Source: Pseudomonadota bacterium (lineage in GTDB: Bacteria; Pseudomonadota; Gammaproteobacteria; Steroidobacterales; JBCBZW01). From it: a stretch of 64,000 nt of DNA. How positions within the stretch are numbered: the stretch's first letter is position 1; every line of letters begins with the position of its first letter. The stretch is from positions 17,962-81,961 of the forward strand of contig JBCBZW010000011.1 of the NCBI GenBank assembly GCA_039815145.1, written 5' to 3'. Made by a program: the position numbers and the translations under genes. Below the pieces are notes generated by a model. It saw nothing but the letters and a program-made list of their open reading frames with translations. It was not told the origin of the DNA and searched no databases. This document shows positions 27,253-37,285 of the stretch, piece after piece.

Positions 27253-28070
27253 GTCGTGCGCAGCAGCTCGTTGAGGCCCACCTTGGCGCGGGTCTTCGCA
27301 TCTACGCGCTTGACGATCACCGCGCAGGCGAGGGCATAGCGGCCATCCTCCGCGGGCAGGGACCCGGGCACCACCACCGCGCCGGGCGGCACTTCGCCGT
27401 AGCTCACCTCGTCGCGCTCGCGGTCGTAGATGCGGGTGCTCGCACCGATGAATACGCCCATGGCGATCACCGCCCCCTGGCGCACTCGCACGCCCTCGAC
27501 GACCTCCGAGCGCGCGCCGATGAAGCAATCGTCCTCGATGATGGTCGGTGCCGCCTGCAGGGGTTCCAAGACACCGCCGATACCGGCGCCTCCTGACAGA
27601 TGCACGTTGCGGCCGATCTGCGCGCAGGAACCGACCGTCGCCCAGGTGTCGATCATGGACCCTGCGCCCACGTAGGCGCCGAGGTTGACGTAGCTGGGCA
27701 TGAGCACGACATCGGGCCCCACGTAGGCGCCGCGTCGCACTACGGCTTGCGGCACGACCCGTACCGCTTCCTGGCGAAAGCGGCCCTCGTCGTAGTCTTC
27801 GTACTTCAGGGGCACCTTGTCGTAGTAGCGACTCACACCATCGTCGCTCACCGCGTTGTCGCGCAGGCGGAAGGACAGCAACACCGCCTTCTTCAGCCAT
27901 TCGTTAACCCGCCAACCCTCGTCCACCGGTTCGGCCACGCGCAGACTGCCCTCATCGAGCCCGTCGAATACCGATTCCACGGCTTCCACCAGGGCGGGAT
28001 CTGCGTTGGCAGGCGTGATGTCCCCGCGCCGTTCAAAGGCATCTTCGATCAGCTGTCGCTGTGCTTCCAT
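27249..28070 (-). CDS. dapD: Tetrahydrodipicolinate N-succinyltransferase
   Basis: Transfers succinyl from succinyl-CoA to tetrahydrodipicolinate, the step that commits to the succinylase DAP route. About 273 residues, close to the 274 of the E. coli enzyme: a helical N-terminal domain ([14 protein letters not shown]), then a left-handed beta helix of hexapeptide repeats ([52 protein letters not shown]) and a basic C-terminal end. Start ATG 28070 with AGGAAAA upstream; a longer frame upstream has no similarity. Overlaps dapE by ATGA. Confidence 0.96.
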   Translation of the reverse strand: MEAQRQLIEDAFERRGDITPANADPALVEAVESVFDGLDEGSLRVAEPVDEGWRVNEWLKKAVLLSFRLRDNAVSDDGVSRYYDKVPLKYEDYDEGRFRQEAVRVVPQAVVRRGAYVGPDVVLMPSYVNLGAYVGAGSMIDTWATVGSCAQIGRNVHLSGGAGIGGVLEPLQAAPTIIEDDCFIGARSEVVEGVRVRQGAVIAMGVFIGASTRIYDRERDEVSYGEVPPGAVVVPGSLPAEDGRYALACAVIVKRVDAKTRAKVGLNELLRTT

Positions 28071-28116
28071 TAGCAGTTTTCCTAGGCTTTGAGTGTTCGT
28101 GATGCGGCGCCTCGCA

Positions 28117-29334
28117 TCACGGTGTGACTGGAGCGAGGGCGTCGAGCAGAGCGCGCAAGCGCTGCAGCGCTTGCGTGCAAGCCTCCACGGTCGGGACCAG
28201 CGAAATGCGCACGCGATCTGCGCCTGGAATGCGGCCGGAGGAGTCGTCGCGACGCGCCATGTAGGCGCCCGGCAGGAGCTTGAGCGCCTGTCGCGCCCAC
28301 GCCTCGCGCGCGAAGCGTTCCGCGTCGATCGGTGGCCGTGCCCAGAGGTAGAAGCTCGCCGGGGGAATCGCGGCATCGAAGGCGGCCGGCAGGTGGGCGC
28401 GGGCGAGGGCGAACTTCTCGCGGTAGGCGGCGCGGTTCTCGCGAACGTGCGCCTCGTCCCCCCAGGCGGCGATACTCGCGTGCTGGGTCGGCAGGGGCAT
28501 GGCGCACCCGTGGTAGGTGCGATACCGGCGAAATGCGCTCATCAGGCGGGCGTCGCCGGCGACGAAACCGCTGCGCAGCCCCGGTAGGTTCGATCGCTTG
28601 GAGAGTGAATGGAAGACGGCGCAGCGGGCGAAGGTGTCCTCGCCAAGGCTGGTGGCCGCCGCCAACAGGCCCGCTGGGGGTGCCGACTCATCGAGGTAGA
28701 GCTCGCTGTAGCACTCATCGCTGAAGACGACGAAGTCGTGGCGGTGGGCGAGTTCGATCGCGTGCCTGAGGGTCGCTAGGTCGGCGACTGCCCCCGTGGG
28801 GTTGCCGGGCGTGCATAGCACCAACAACTGGCAGTCACGCCAGACGTGCTCCGGCACGCGGTCGAGATTCACCGCCCAACCGTCGTCTTCCTCGAGTGCG
28901 AGGTACCACGGACGAGCGCCCGCGAGCAGAGTCGCGCCCTCGTAGATTTGATAGCCAGGGTTGGGGACCACCACCGTGGGGTGCTTGCCAGCGCTGGAAT
29001 CCAGCGTGGCGTGCAGGCAAGAGTAGAGACCCTCTCGGGTACCGCAGACGGGAAGCACATGTCGCTCAGGGTCCACCGCCGTCAGCTCGAATCGGGCTTG
29101 CAGCCATTGCGCGATGGCCTCACGCAGGGCCGGGAGGCCCGTGGTGGTCGGATACCGCGTCAGCTGGTGGAGATGGCGCTGCAGGCTCTGCACTACGAAG
29201 GTGGGGGCGGCGTGCTGGGGCTCGCCGAGGGCGAGCGAAATCGGCGCCAGCGCCGCGGGAGGTTCCACGCCTGCGAGGAGCTTCCCGAGGCGCTCGAAGG
29301 GGTAGTCGTGGAGCTGGCCAAGGCGGGGGTTCAT
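28117..29334 (-). CDS. dapC: Succinyldiaminopimelate transaminase
   Basis: PLP aminotransferase (fold type I) that makes N-succinyl-LL-DAP between DapD and DapE. Motifs are [20 protein letters not shown] at the start, [52 protein letters not shown] and the PLP Lys in [23 protein letters not shown] 29334 is preferred since MNPRL...YPFERL is the usual DapC beginning; ATG 29418 is an alternative that would overlap glnD by 47 bases. About 405 residues. dapD follows after about 46 bases. Confidence 0.93.
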   Translation of the reverse strand: MNPRLGQLHDYPFERLGKLLAGVEPPAALAPISLALGEPQHAAPTFVVQSLQRHLHQLTRYPTTTGLPALREAIAQWLQARFELTAVDPERHVLPVCGTREGLYSCLHATLDSSAGKHPTVVVPNPGYQIYEGATLLAGARPWYLALEEDDGWAVNLDRVPEHVWRDCQLLVLCTPGNPTGAVADLATLRHAIELAHRHDFVVFSDECYSELYLDESAPPAGLLAAATSLGEDTFARCAVFHSLSKRSNLPGLRSGFVAGDARLMSAFRRYRTYHGCAMPLPTQHASIAAWGDEAHVRENRAAYREKFALARAHLPAAFDAAIPPASFYLWARPPIDAERFAREAWARQALKLLPGAYMARRDDSSGRIPGADRVRISLVPTVEACTQALQRLRALLDALAPVTP

Positions 29335-29371
29335 CGACGCGTGGACGATGCCGCCGGCGGCGCCTGGCTCC

Positions 29372-32113
29372 TCAGGCACCCGTGCCCCGGGTGCGCTGCT
29401 GGGCGTCGTCGGGCTCATGCAGTGCGCTCAGCAGCAGCTCCTTGAGCTGCGCGCAGGCAGCGTCCGAGAGCGGCGCGCCCGACTCGTCCGTGAGGATGAA
29501 CACGTCCTCGGCACGTTCGCCGATGGTGGAGATCTTGGCCGTGTGCAGCTGCACGCCCGCCTCGCGCAGGGCCGTGCCCGCATCGAAGAGCAGCCGGGGG
29601 CGATCCGGCGCGACGAGCTCCATCACCGTGTGCCCGGCGCGTGCGTCGGTGGCGAAGTCGATGCGCGTCCGGGTGGAGAACAGGCGCACGCGACGCGGGG
29701 TCTTGCGCGACACGGCGGGCTCGAGGCTATCGCCGGTCATCGCTTGGCGCAGGCGTTGTTCCAGCTCGCTCACGCGGGCTGCGTCATCGAGGGTGTTGCC
29801 ACTCTCATCCAACACCACGTAGGTGTCGAGGCTCGCCTGGTTGGCGACCACCGAGAGGCGGGCTTCGAACACGTTCAGTCCCAACTCGGCGAACACCGCC
29901 GTGGAGCGAGCGAAGTTGGCGGGCGAGTAGGGTTTGTAGATGAGCACCCCCGTGCCGCCGCGCTTGGGCTCACGAGCCACCGCGATGAGCGACTCGGCGC
30001 CATCCATGGCGAGCGGAGCGAGACGGTTGCTGTGCCAGATCACCTCCTGCGGCGAATGGCGCAGGAAGTACTCGTCCGTGAAGCGATCCCACACGCTGTC
30101 GATCGCCTCCGGCTCCAACCCACCCTCGAGCAGCTGTTCCCGAGCCGCCTCCTGGGTTTGCTCGATCAGCTCCTCGCGGTCGATCGGATTCTCCAGGCCC
30201 CGGCGCAGGGCCCGGCGCGTGGCCTGGTGCAGTTCGCGGAAGAGCGAGGCCTTCCAGGAGTTCCAGAGCTTGGGATTGGTGCCGCGAACGTCCGCCACGG
30301 TGAGCACGTAGAGGTAGTCCAGGTGGGTCTCGTCCCCGACCACGGACGCAAACTCGTGCAGCACCTCCGGATCGCTGATGTCCTTCTTCTGCGCCGTGAC
30401 CGAGAGCAGCAGGTGGTGGCGCACCAACCAGGCGACCAGGCGCGCGTCGTAGCGCGGCAGGCCGAGCTCGAGGCAGAAGGCCTCGGCGTCCACCGCGCCC
30501 AGCTCCGAGTGGTCACCGCCGCGGCCCTTGGCAATATCGTGGAAGAGGGCGCCGAGGTAGGCGATCTCCGGCTTCGGCAGCGCCTGCATGACATCGCTGA
30601 CGTCGGGGAACTCCTCATCGAAGCGCGAGAGGGCCAGGCGGCGCAGGTTGCGCAGCACGAACAGCGTGTGCTCGTCCACGGTGTAGGTGTGGAAGAGATC
30701 GAACTGCATGCGTCCTACCACCCGACCGAAGGCTGGGATGTAGCGCCCGAGTACGCCAAGCGCGTTCATGCGGCGTAGCTCGCGGGTCACGCCCTCGGGC
30801 GCTCGCAGCAGTTGTACGAACATCCGATGGTGGCGGGGGTTCTGGCGGAACTCCTCGTCGATCAGGTGCAGATTCTTGCGCACGGAGCGGATCGTACTCG
30901 CGCTAAGCCCGCGCAGGTGATAGTGCTGCTGCAGGATGAGGAACATCTCGAGCAGGGCCGAGGGCTCCTGCGCGAACACGCCCTCATGGCGCACGCGCAT
31001 GTAGTCGCGATGGATCTCGAAGCGCTCGTTGATCGGCGTCGGCGCCTGATCGGCATCGGCGTCGATGATCGCCTCGCGCAGCATCTGCAGCAGCATATCG
31101 TTCAGGCGCGAGAGCTCCTTCACGGTGCGGTAGTAGCGCTGCATGAATTGTTCGACAGCGAGCGTGTAGCTGGCGTCCTCGTAACCGAACATCTTCGCTA
31201 GGCGAGTCTGCAGGTCGAAGAGCAGGCGGTCCTCGCGACGGCCGCTGGCCAGGTGCAGGGCGAAGCGGATGCGCCACAGGAAACGTTGTCCGGAGAGCAG
31301 GGCCTGGTATTCGTCCGGCGTGAGGAATCCCTGATCGGCGAGCTGGTCGAGGGTGTAGGTGTTGAAGTGGCGCTGGGTCACCCAGGCGACGGTCTGGATA
31401 TCGCGCAGACCGCCCGGGCTGCCCTTGACGTTGGGCTCGAGGTTGTAAGCCGTGTCGTGGTAGCGCGCGTGGCGCTGGGCCTGCTCCTCGGTCTTCGCTT
31501 CGAAGAACGCCGTGGAGGGCCACATGCGGGCCGGGCTGATCGCCTCCTGCATGCGGGCGAAGTGCTCCGACGCCCCCGCCAGCCAGCGCGACTCCATCAG
31601 GGCCGTGACCACGGTGACGTCGCTGCGCGCTTCGCGCTCGCAGTCGCGCACGGTGCGGATGCTGTGGCCGACCTCCAGGCCCACATCCCACAGGGTGGTG
31701 ATCATCTGGCTGATGGGATCCTGCTTGTCCTTCGGCGAGGCGCCGTCGGGCAGCAGCAGCATGATGTCGATGTCCGAGCACGGGTGGAGCTCGCCGCGGC
31801 CGTAGCCACCGACGGCGATCAGCGCGATGGGCATCTCACAGGCGTCGAACACGCGGTGCCAGATGCGGGTGAGCACTTCGTCCACCAGGGCGGCGCGGCC
31901 GCGCACCAGCGACTCGATGCTGTCACCGGCCTCGAAGCGTCGGTGTAGTTCGCTATGGCCGAAGGCCAAGGCCTCGCGAAATAAGGTGATCGACTCCTCT
32001 TGAGGCGCACTCGCCGCACGGTCGAGCGTCTCCCGCGGCAGCCATTTGGCGGCGCTATCGCCGGCGAGGGTGCTCGCGGCGAGGCCAGGTTCGGCTGAGT
32101 AGAGTGGCGCCAT
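29372..32113 (-). CDS. glnD: Bifunctional uridylyltransferase/uridylyl-removing enzyme (PII regulator)
   Basis: Modifies and demodifies PII proteins in response to glutamine and so controls nitrogen assimilation. 913 residues: nucleotidyltransferase domain with AVGGYGRGELHPCSDIDIML, a helical linker, an HD domain (GALFHDIAKGRGGDHSELGA, VRHHLLLS) for UMP removal, and two ACT domains at the end (GTGVLIYKPYSPANFARSTA; VMELVAPDRPRLLFDAGTAL). The start ATG 32113 is only 3 bases after the map stop. The map-glnD-dapC order is conserved in Pseudomonas and relatives. Confidence 0.97.
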   Translation of the reverse strand: MAPLYSAEPGLAASTLAGDSAAKWLPRETLDRAASAPQEESITLFREALAFGHSELHRRFEAGDSIESLVRGRAALVDEVLTRIWHRVFDACEMPIALIAVGGYGRGELHPCSDIDIMLLLPDGASPKDKQDPISQMITTLWDVGLEVGHSIRTVRDCEREARSDVTVVTALMESRWLAGASEHFARMQEAISPARMWPSTAFFEAKTEEQAQRHARYHDTAYNLEPNVKGSPGGLRDIQTVAWVTQRHFNTYTLDQLADQGFLTPDEYQALLSGQRFLWRIRFALHLASGRREDRLLFDLQTRLAKMFGYEDASYTLAVEQFMQRYYRTVKELSRLNDMLLQMLREAIIDADADQAPTPINERFEIHRDYMRVRHEGVFAQEPSALLEMFLILQQHYHLRGLSASTIRSVRKNLHLIDEEFRQNPRHHRMFVQLLRAPEGVTRELRRMNALGVLGRYIPAFGRVVGRMQFDLFHTYTVDEHTLFVLRNLRRLALSRFDEEFPDVSDVMQALPKPEIAYLGALFHDIAKGRGGDHSELGAVDAEAFCLELGLPRYDARLVAWLVRHHLLLSVTAQKKDISDPEVLHEFASVVGDETHLDYLYVLTVADVRGTNPKLWNSWKASLFRELHQATRRALRRGLENPIDREELIEQTQEAAREQLLEGGLEPEAIDSVWDRFTDEYFLRHSPQEVIWHSNRLAPLAMDGAESLIAVAREPKRGGTGVLIYKPYSPANFARSTAVFAELGLNVFEARLSVVANQASLDTYVVLDESGNTLDDAARVSELEQRLRQAMTGDSLEPAVSRKTPRRVRLFSTRTRIDFATDARAGHTVMELVAPDRPRLLFDAGTALREAGVQLHTAKISTIGERAEDVFILTDESGAPLSDAACAQLKELLLSALHEPDDAQQRTRGTGA

Positions 32114-32116
32114 CGA

Positions 32117-32884
32117 TCAGATGTCGCCGGCGGATCCGAGCGTCAGGACCTCGAAGCCGTCGCGGGTGACGAGGATCGTGTGCTCCCACTGAGCTGAGAG
32201 CGAGTGGTCCTTGGTCACCACCGTCCAGCCGTCGGGGAGCAGGCGCACGTGGCGCTTGCCCGCATTGACCATGGGTTCGATGGTGAAGGTCATGCCTTCC
32301 TCCAGGGTGACGCCGGCGCCTGGCTTGCCGTAGTGCAGAACCTGCGGCTCCTCGTGGAAGATCCGGCCGATGCCGTGGCCGCAGTACTCGCGCACGATGG
32401 TGCAGTTCTCCCCTTCGACGAAGGTCTGGATCGCGTGGCCGATGTCGCCGAGGGTGGTGCCGGGGCGGACCAGCTCGATGCCCCGCCGCATGCCCTCGTG
32501 GGCCACCTTCGAGACCCGGTCGGCGATCACCGCCGGTTTGCCGACGTAGAACATACGACTCGTATCGCCGTGGAAGCTGTCCTTTATCACGGTGATGTCG
32601 ATATTCACGATGTCGCCGGCCCGCAGTTTCTTGTTCGACGGGATGCCGTGGCACACGACGTGGTTGACCGATGTGCAGATCGATTTGGGAAATCCCTTGT
32701 AGTTCAGGGGCGCGGGAATCGCCTCCAACTGCTCGGTGATGTAGCGGTGGCAGATGTCGTTGAGCTCATCTGTGGTCACACCGGGGCTGACATGCTCGCC
32801 GATCATGTCCAGTACCTGTGCCGCGGCCGCTCCCGCTGCACGCATTTTTTCCTGATCTTCCGGGGACTTGATGCTAATCGCCAT
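32117..32884 (-). CDS. map: Methionine aminopeptidase, type I
   Basis: Removes the initiator methionine from new proteins. About 255 residues with the five metal ligands visible: Asp residues in NIDITVIKDSFHGDTSRMF, His in YCGHGIGRIFHEEP, Glu in FTIEPMVN and Glu in QWEHTILVT. Start ATG 32884 gives MAISIKSPEDQEKMRAAGAA, a normal N-terminus; the longer frame upstream runs across the rpsB promoter region. It is divergent from rpsB, as in E. coli and most gammaproteobacteria. Confidence 0.96.
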   Translation of the reverse strand: MAISIKSPEDQEKMRAAGAAAAQVLDMIGEHVSPGVTTDELNDICHRYITEQLEAIPAPLNYKGFPKSICTSVNHVVCHGIPSNKKLRAGDIVNIDITVIKDSFHGDTSRMFYVGKPAVIADRVSKVAHEGMRRGIELVRPGTTLGDIGHAIQTFVEGENCTIVREYCGHGIGRIFHEEPQVLHYGKPGAGVTLEEGMTFTIEPMVNAGKRHVRLLPDGWTVVTKDHSLSAQWEHTILVTRDGFEVLTLGSAGDI

Positions 32885-32908
32885 ATTCGAACTTGGGTAC
32901 CGAACCGA

Positions 32909-32937
32909 TTGTCGCTGAGGGGATTCCGTGCTATAAA
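32909..32937 (+). promoter_or_regulatory. Sigma70-type promoter of rpsB-tsf
   Basis: TTGTCG (32909-32914), a 17-base spacer and TATAAA (32932-32937), followed by a GC-rich segment. This predicts a leader of about 150 bases before rpsB, long enough for the S2 autoregulatory structure known upstream of rpsB in enterobacteria; I could not fold it. The complement of the same -10 region (TATAGC) may serve map on the other strand. Confidence 0.5.
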
Positions 32938-33096
32938 GCGCCCGCCATTTTGGCATAGCAGCAACCGGTGGCTCCAGCAGCCGCCAACACTTCTCACACA
33001 CGTCGTCACACTCCGGTTGGGTGCCTGGCCGATCCTGCAAGGGTCCGCGGGTTTCCGGGTGGGGCGTGTGGAGGCCTAACCCGGAGAGAAAATCAG

Positions 33097-34047
33097 ATGG
33101 CTACTCCTTCCATGCGTCAGATGCTGGAGGCCGGTGTGCATTTTGGCCACCAGTCTCGCTACTGGAACCCGAAGATGGCTCCTTACATCTTCGGCGAACG
33201 CAACAAGATCCACATCATCAACCTCGAGCGCACGCTGCCCCTGTATCAGGAAGCGGCGGGCTTCGTGAAGAACATGGTGTCCAACGGCGGTCGGATCATG
33301 TTCGTGGGCACCAAGCGCGCCGCGCGCGATACGCTCGCTCGCGAAGCGTCCCGCTGTGACATGCCCTTCGTGTCCCACCGTTGGCTCGGCGGTATGCTCA
33401 CCAACTTCCGCACGGTGCGTCAGTCGATCAAGCGTCTGAAGGAGCTGGAGACCCAGCTCGAGGACGGCACCTTCGATCGCCTTGCGAAGAAGGAAGCCCT
33501 GAACCGTCGCCGCGAGCTCGAGAAGCTGGAGCGCAGCCTCGGCGGTATCAAGAACATGCCCGGCCTGCCCGATGCCCTGTTCATCGTCGACGTCGGTCAC
33601 GAGACGATCGCGCTGAACGAGGCGCGCAAGCTGAACATCCCCGTGGTTGGGGTGGTGGACACGAACTGCTCCCCCGAGCGCGTGGACTACCCTATCCCGG
33701 GCAACGACGACGCCATGCGCGCCATCGAGCTCTACACCATGGGTATCGCCGACGCGGTGCTCGAGGGTCGCGAGTCCTCGCCGGCGCTCGATCTCGGTGG
33801 TGAGGACGACTTCGTCGAACTCGATGAGGACGGTAAGCCGCGCAAGGCGGGCGACAACGGTCGTCGCGACGCCCGCGGTCGTGGCAACAAGCGTCGTGGC
33901 GGCGGCAGCGGCGGCGGTGCTCGCCGTGCGGCGGCGAGTGCAGAGCCTGCCCCGGCGCCGGCCAGCGAGGCCTCGGCAGCGGAAGCGCCGGCGGCGGCAG
34001 CGCCAGCAGAGGATAAGGGCGGCGACGGCGACGCGAGCGCCTCGTAA
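33097..34047 (+). CDS. rpsB: Small ribosomal subunit protein uS2, with long C-terminal tail
   Basis: Primary component of the 30S subunit. The first 240 or so residues are ordinary S2: [70 protein letters not shown] and [19 protein letters not shown]. It then continues to about 316 residues, some 75 more than E. coli S2, with a basic RG-rich patch ([15 protein letters not shown]) followed by an Ala/Pro/Glu-rich end. The start ATG 33097 follows CCGGAGAG. tsf is next and a hairpin separates the two. Confidence 0.97.
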   Translation: MATPSMRQMLEAGVHFGHQSRYWNPKMAPYIFGERNKIHIINLERTLPLYQEAAGFVKNMVSNGGRIMFVGTKRAARDTLAREASRCDMPFVSHRWLGGMLTNFRTVRQSIKRLKELETQLEDGTFDRLAKKEALNRRRELEKLERSLGGIKNMPGLPDALFIVDVGHETIALNEARKLNIPVVGVVDTNCSPERVDYPIPGNDDAMRAIELYTMGIADAVLEGRESSPALDLGGEDDFVELDEDGKPRKAGDNGRRDARGRGNKRRGGGSGGGARRAAASAEPAPAPASEASAAEAPAAAAPAEDKGGDGDASAS

Positions 34048-34125
34048 GCCATCACGCCTGCTACCGCCCGCGGCGGCCGCCGGTCACGGCGATCGCCGGT
34101 GGGCGGGATGAGAGAGAACGCCACA

Positions 34126-34152
34126 CCGCGCGCCGTTGCGACGGCGGCGCGG
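34126..34152 (+). terminator. Strong hairpin between rpsB and tsf (partial terminator/attenuator)
   Basis: Eleven base pairs with one bulged G: arm 34126-34136, tetraloop TGCG, arm 34141-34152, followed by CATCTTTGG. It lies 33 bases before the tsf ATG. A partial terminator between these genes is known in E. coli, where it lowers tsf relative to rpsB. Confidence 0.5.
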
Positions 34153-34184
34153 CATCTTTGGCCCCAGCTGAGGAATATCAGGAC

Positions 34185-35063
34185 ATGAAGATCAGCGCTG
34201 ACATGGTGCGCCAGCTCCGGGAGCGTACCGGCGCCGGCATGATGGAGTGCAAGAAGGCACTGGTGGAGACCGAGGGCGACCTCGACGCCGCTGCCGAGAA
34301 CCTGCGCAAGGCCGGCATCGCCAAGGCCGACAAGAAGGCTGGCCGCGTCGCTGCCGAGGGCGTCATCGCCGCGGCGGTGGCTGACAGCGGCAAGCAAGCC
34401 GTGCTCGTGGAAGTGAACAGCGAGACCGACTTCGTCGGCAATGGCGATGATTTCCGCGGTTTCGCGCACGCCGTCGCCGCCGTCGCCCTGCGCTTGGGCA
34501 ACGAAGACGTGGCGGCGCTCGCGGGCGCCGAGTTCGCTGACGGCAAGACCGTGGACGAGGCTCGTCGCGAGCTGACCGCTCGGGTCGGCGAGAACATCAC
34601 CGTGCGCCGCATCTCCCAAGTCGCGAGCGACGGTGCCATCGCCCACTACTCTCACGGCGGGCGCATCGGCGTGCTCGTGGCCTACCAGGGTGGCGATGAG
34701 CAACTCGGCCAGGATCTGGCGATGCACGTGGCTGCTGCCAAGCCCCAGTTTCTCGATGAGGCCGCGGTTCCCGGTGACACCGTCGCCAAGGAGCGCGAGA
34801 TCCTGATCGCCCAGGCGGAGGGGTCCGGCAAGCCGGCCAACATCATCGAGAAGATGGTCGAGGGTCGCCTGCGTAAGTTCCTGGGCGAGATCACCCTCAT
34901 GGGCCAGCCCTTCGTCAAGGACCCCGATGTGTCCGTGAAGAAGCTTGTGTCCGGTGCCAAGGCCACCGTGAGCGCCTATCAGCGCTTTGAGGTGGGCGAG
35001 GGCATCGAGAAGGGTGGCGATGACTTCGCCGCCGAAGTGGCCGCCCTCAGCGGCGGCAACTGA
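34185..35063 (+). CDS. tsf: Elongation factor Ts
   Basis: Guanine nucleotide exchange factor for EF-Tu. About 292 residues: the UBA-like start MKISADMVRQLRERTGAGMM with ECKKALVETEGDLDAA, the core NSETDFVGNGDDFRGFAHAV (the TDFV motif contacts EF-Tu), a second half and a coiled-coil region. ATG 34185 is chosen as the normal N-terminus, with GAGGAA 9 bases upstream. It follows rpsB and precedes pyrH, the standard bacterial order. Confidence 0.97.
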   Translation: MKISADMVRQLRERTGAGMMECKKALVETEGDLDAAAENLRKAGIAKADKKAGRVAAEGVIAAAVADSGKQAVLVEVNSETDFVGNGDDFRGFAHAVAAVALRLGNEDVAALAGAEFADGKTVDEARRELTARVGENITVRRISQVASDGAIAHYSHGGRIGVLVAYQGGDEQLGQDLAMHVAAAKPQFLDEAAVPGDTVAKEREILIAQAEGSGKPANIIEKMVEGRLRKFLGEITLMGQPFVKDPDVSVKKLVSGAKATVSAYQRFEVGEGIEKGGDDFAAEVAALSGGN

Positions 35064-35099
35064 GCGTAGGCGTCAGGGCACCTTGGAGCTGCCAACTGG

Positions 35100-35834
35100 A
35101 TGAGTGCTAACGGCCCCTTGATCTACCGTCGCGTGCTGTTGAAGCTCAGCGGCGAGGCGCTGCTCGGTGGCGTCGACTACGGAATCGACCCGGCGGTGCT
35201 CAAGCGCATCGCCGGGGAGATCCACGATGTGGTCTCCCTAGGTCTGCAGGTGGCCGTCGTCATCGGCGGCGGCAACATCTTCCGCGGCGCCGGCTTGGCA
35301 CGCGCCGGCATGGACCGGGTGACTGGCGATCACATGGGAATGCTCGCCACGGTCATCAACGCCCTCGCCATGCAGGATGCCCTGGAATCTTGCGGCGTGA
35401 CGGCCCGGGTGATGTCCGCGATTCGCATCAACGAGGTGTGCGAGGACTACATCCGACGCCGGGCAATTCGCCATCTGGAGAAGGGTCGTGTGGTGGTGTT
35501 TGCGGCCGGTACGGGCAACCCCTTCTTCACCACGGATACGGCGGCCAGCCTGCGCGCCACCGAGATCGGTGCGGATCTGCTGATGAAGGCGACCAAGGTG
35601 GACGGTGTGTACTCGGCTGACCCGATGACCACGCCGGACGCCAAGCACTACCCGCGCCTGTCCTTCAATCAGGTGCTCGCCGATGATCTGCGCGTCATGG
35701 ACACGACGGCAATCGTGATGTGTCGTGAACACAACTTGCCCCTGCGCGTGTTCAATCTGCACAATCCCGGTGGCCTCGAGCGCATCGTGCGGGGTGAAGA
35801 CGTGGGGACGCTTCTGACCAACGATCCGCGGTAG
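35100..35834 (+). CDS. pyrH: UMP kinase
   Basis: Phosphorylates UMP to UDP in pyrimidine nucleotide synthesis. 244 residues of the amino-acid kinase fold: [14 protein letters not shown] (phosphate loop), [60 protein letters not shown] and [25 protein letters not shown] control is known for this hexameric family. ATG 35100 has TTGGAG about 11 bases upstream. Confidence 0.97.
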   Translation: MSANGPLIYRRVLLKLSGEALLGGVDYGIDPAVLKRIAGEIHDVVSLGLQVAVVIGGGNIFRGAGLARAGMDRVTGDHMGMLATVINALAMQDALESCGVTARVMSAIRINEVCEDYIRRRAIRHLEKGRVVVFAAGTGNPFFTTDTAASLRATEIGADLLMKATKVDGVYSADPMTTPDAKHYPRLSFNQVLADDLRVMDTTAIVMCREHNLPLRVFNLHNPGGLERIVRGEDVGTLLTNDPR

Positions 35835-35861
35835 CTGACGCGTAGCGATCTGGCGCCGCGG

Positions 35862-35879
35862 TCCTTGATGTGTCAAGGA
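35862..35879 (+). terminator. Small hairpin before frr
   Basis: Perfect 7-base stem TCCTTGA / TCAAGGA with a TGTG loop, between pyrH and frr, 20 bases before the frr start. No T-run; it could be a processing or attenuation site rather than a terminator. Confidence 0.35.
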
Positions 35880-35899
35880 TGACGCGCCTGGAGTGACGA

Positions 35900-36457
35900 A
35901 TGATCGAAGACATTCAAAAAGACGCCGCCGAGCGTATGGCCAAGAGCGTCGAAGCACTGCGTTCGGACCTGAAGAAGATCCGAACCGGCAGGGCCCATCC
36001 GAGCCTTCTCGATGGGTTGAGCGTGGACTACTACGGCGCCAGCGTGCCCCTGAATCAGGCCGCCAACGTCGCCGCCGCCGATGCGCGAACGCTGAGCGTC
36101 ACGCCCTTCGACAAGAACATGGTGTCGGTGATCGAGAAAGCGATCATCGACAGCGACCTGGGGCTCAACCCCTCGAGCGCCGGCACGGTGATCCGCGTGC
36201 CCCTCCCCGCCCTGACCGAAGAGCGCCGTAAGCAGATGACGCGCCTCGTGCGCCAGGAAGCGGAGGCTGCGCGCGTGGCCGTGCGCAACATCCGACGGGA
36301 CGCCAACCAGGACTTCAAGGAGCTCGCCAAGGAGAAGGAGATCACCGAGGACGATGAGCGCCGGGCTCAGGAGGAGACGCAGAAGCTCACGGACAAGTAC
36401 GTCGCGCAAATCGACGATGTGCTCTCGGAAAAAGAAGCCGAGCTGATGGAGGTCTGA
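35900..36457 (+). CDS. frr: Ribosome recycling factor
   Basis: With EF-G it splits the ribosome after termination. 185 residues, exactly the usual length, with [67 protein letters not shown] and the C-terminal helix. Start ATG with GGAG about 9 bases before. uppS begins 4 bases after its stop. Confidence 0.97.
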   Translation: MIEDIQKDAAERMAKSVEALRSDLKKIRTGRAHPSLLDGLSVDYYGASVPLNQAANVAAADARTLSVTPFDKNMVSVIEKAIIDSDLGLNPSSAGTVIRVPLPALTEERRKQMTRLVRQEAEAARVAVRNIRRDANQDFKELAKEKEITEDDERRAQEETQKLTDKYVAQIDDVLSEKEAELMEV

Positions 36458-36460
36458 CCG

Positions 36461-37228
36461 GTGAGTACGCCGGCCAGTGCAGCCAACGCACCCCTACCGC
36501 GCGAGCCGGGCGCCCTGCCTCGGCACGTCGCGATCATCATGGATGGCAACGGCCGCTGGGCCACCAACCGCTCTCTGCCCCGTAGTGCCGGACACCGCGC
36601 GGGTGTGAAGGCGACGCGGGCGGTGGTGCGAGCTTGTGCCGAGCGCGGCATCGAGACGCTCACACTGTTCGCCTTCTCCAGCGAGAACTGGGAGCGGCCC
36701 CGACGCGAGGTGGGTCTCCTAATGACCTTATTCGCCGAGGCGCTGCGCAACGAGGTGGCCGAACTGGACCGCAACGATGTGCGCCTGGAGTTCATCGGCA
36801 ATCGCGACGCCCTCAATCCGCAGCTGCAAAAGCTGATGGTCGAGGCCGAGCAGACCACCCGTGAAAATTCAGGTCTGCGCCTGGTTATCGCCGTGTCCTA
36901 CGGCGGACGCTGGGATCTGACCCAGGCGGCCAAGCAGCTCGCCGCCGACGCCCGCGACGGCAAGCTCGACCCCGATCATATCGGCGAGGAGCACCTGCAC
37001 GAGCGCTTGGAGCTGACCCAGCTGCCCGATCCGGACCTCTTCATTCGCACCGGTGGCGAGCGTCGCGTGAGCAACTTCCTGTTGTGGAATCTGGCCTACA
37101 CAGAGCTGCACTTCACCGATTGCCTATGGCCGGACTTCGATGCGGCGGCTCTCGATGAGGCCCTCGAATTCTTCGCGCACCGAGAGCGCCGCTTTGGGCG
37201 CCTAGTCGGTCAGGCTCCTGGCGCGTAG
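36461..37228 (+). CDS. uppS: Undecaprenyl diphosphate synthase (cis-prenyltransferase)
   Basis: Extends farnesyl diphosphate with isopentenyl diphosphate to the C55 carrier lipid needed for peptidoglycan and O-antigen. 255 residues with catalytic Asp28 in HVAIIMDGNGRWA, HRAGVKATRAVVRACAERGI, LFAFSSENWERPRREV, and DLFIRTGGERRVSNFLLWN. GTG start right behind frr. It depends on C5 isoprenoid units, yet the MEP genes normally encoded nearby are absent from this window. Confidence 0.96.
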   Translation: MSTPASAANAPLPREPGALPRHVAIIMDGNGRWATNRSLPRSAGHRAGVKATRAVVRACAERGIETLTLFAFSSENWERPRREVGLLMTLFAEALRNEVAELDRNDVRLEFIGNRDALNPQLQKLMVEAEQTTRENSGLRLVIAVSYGGRWDLTQAAKQLAADARDGKLDPDHIGEEHLHERLELTQLPDPDLFIRTGGERRVSNFLLWNLAYTELHFTDCLWPDFDAAALDEALEFFAHRERRFGRLVGQAPGA

Positions 37229-37285
37229 GCGGCGCGCTCGCCCGCCCATGGTGCGCCCGCATCGTCGACACCCAAGGCTCAGGCG

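Noticed and set aside
27249..27900. DapE extended upstream as a 606-residue fusion
   Set aside because: The upstream part is a shadow frame of dapD; dapE begins at ATG 27252.
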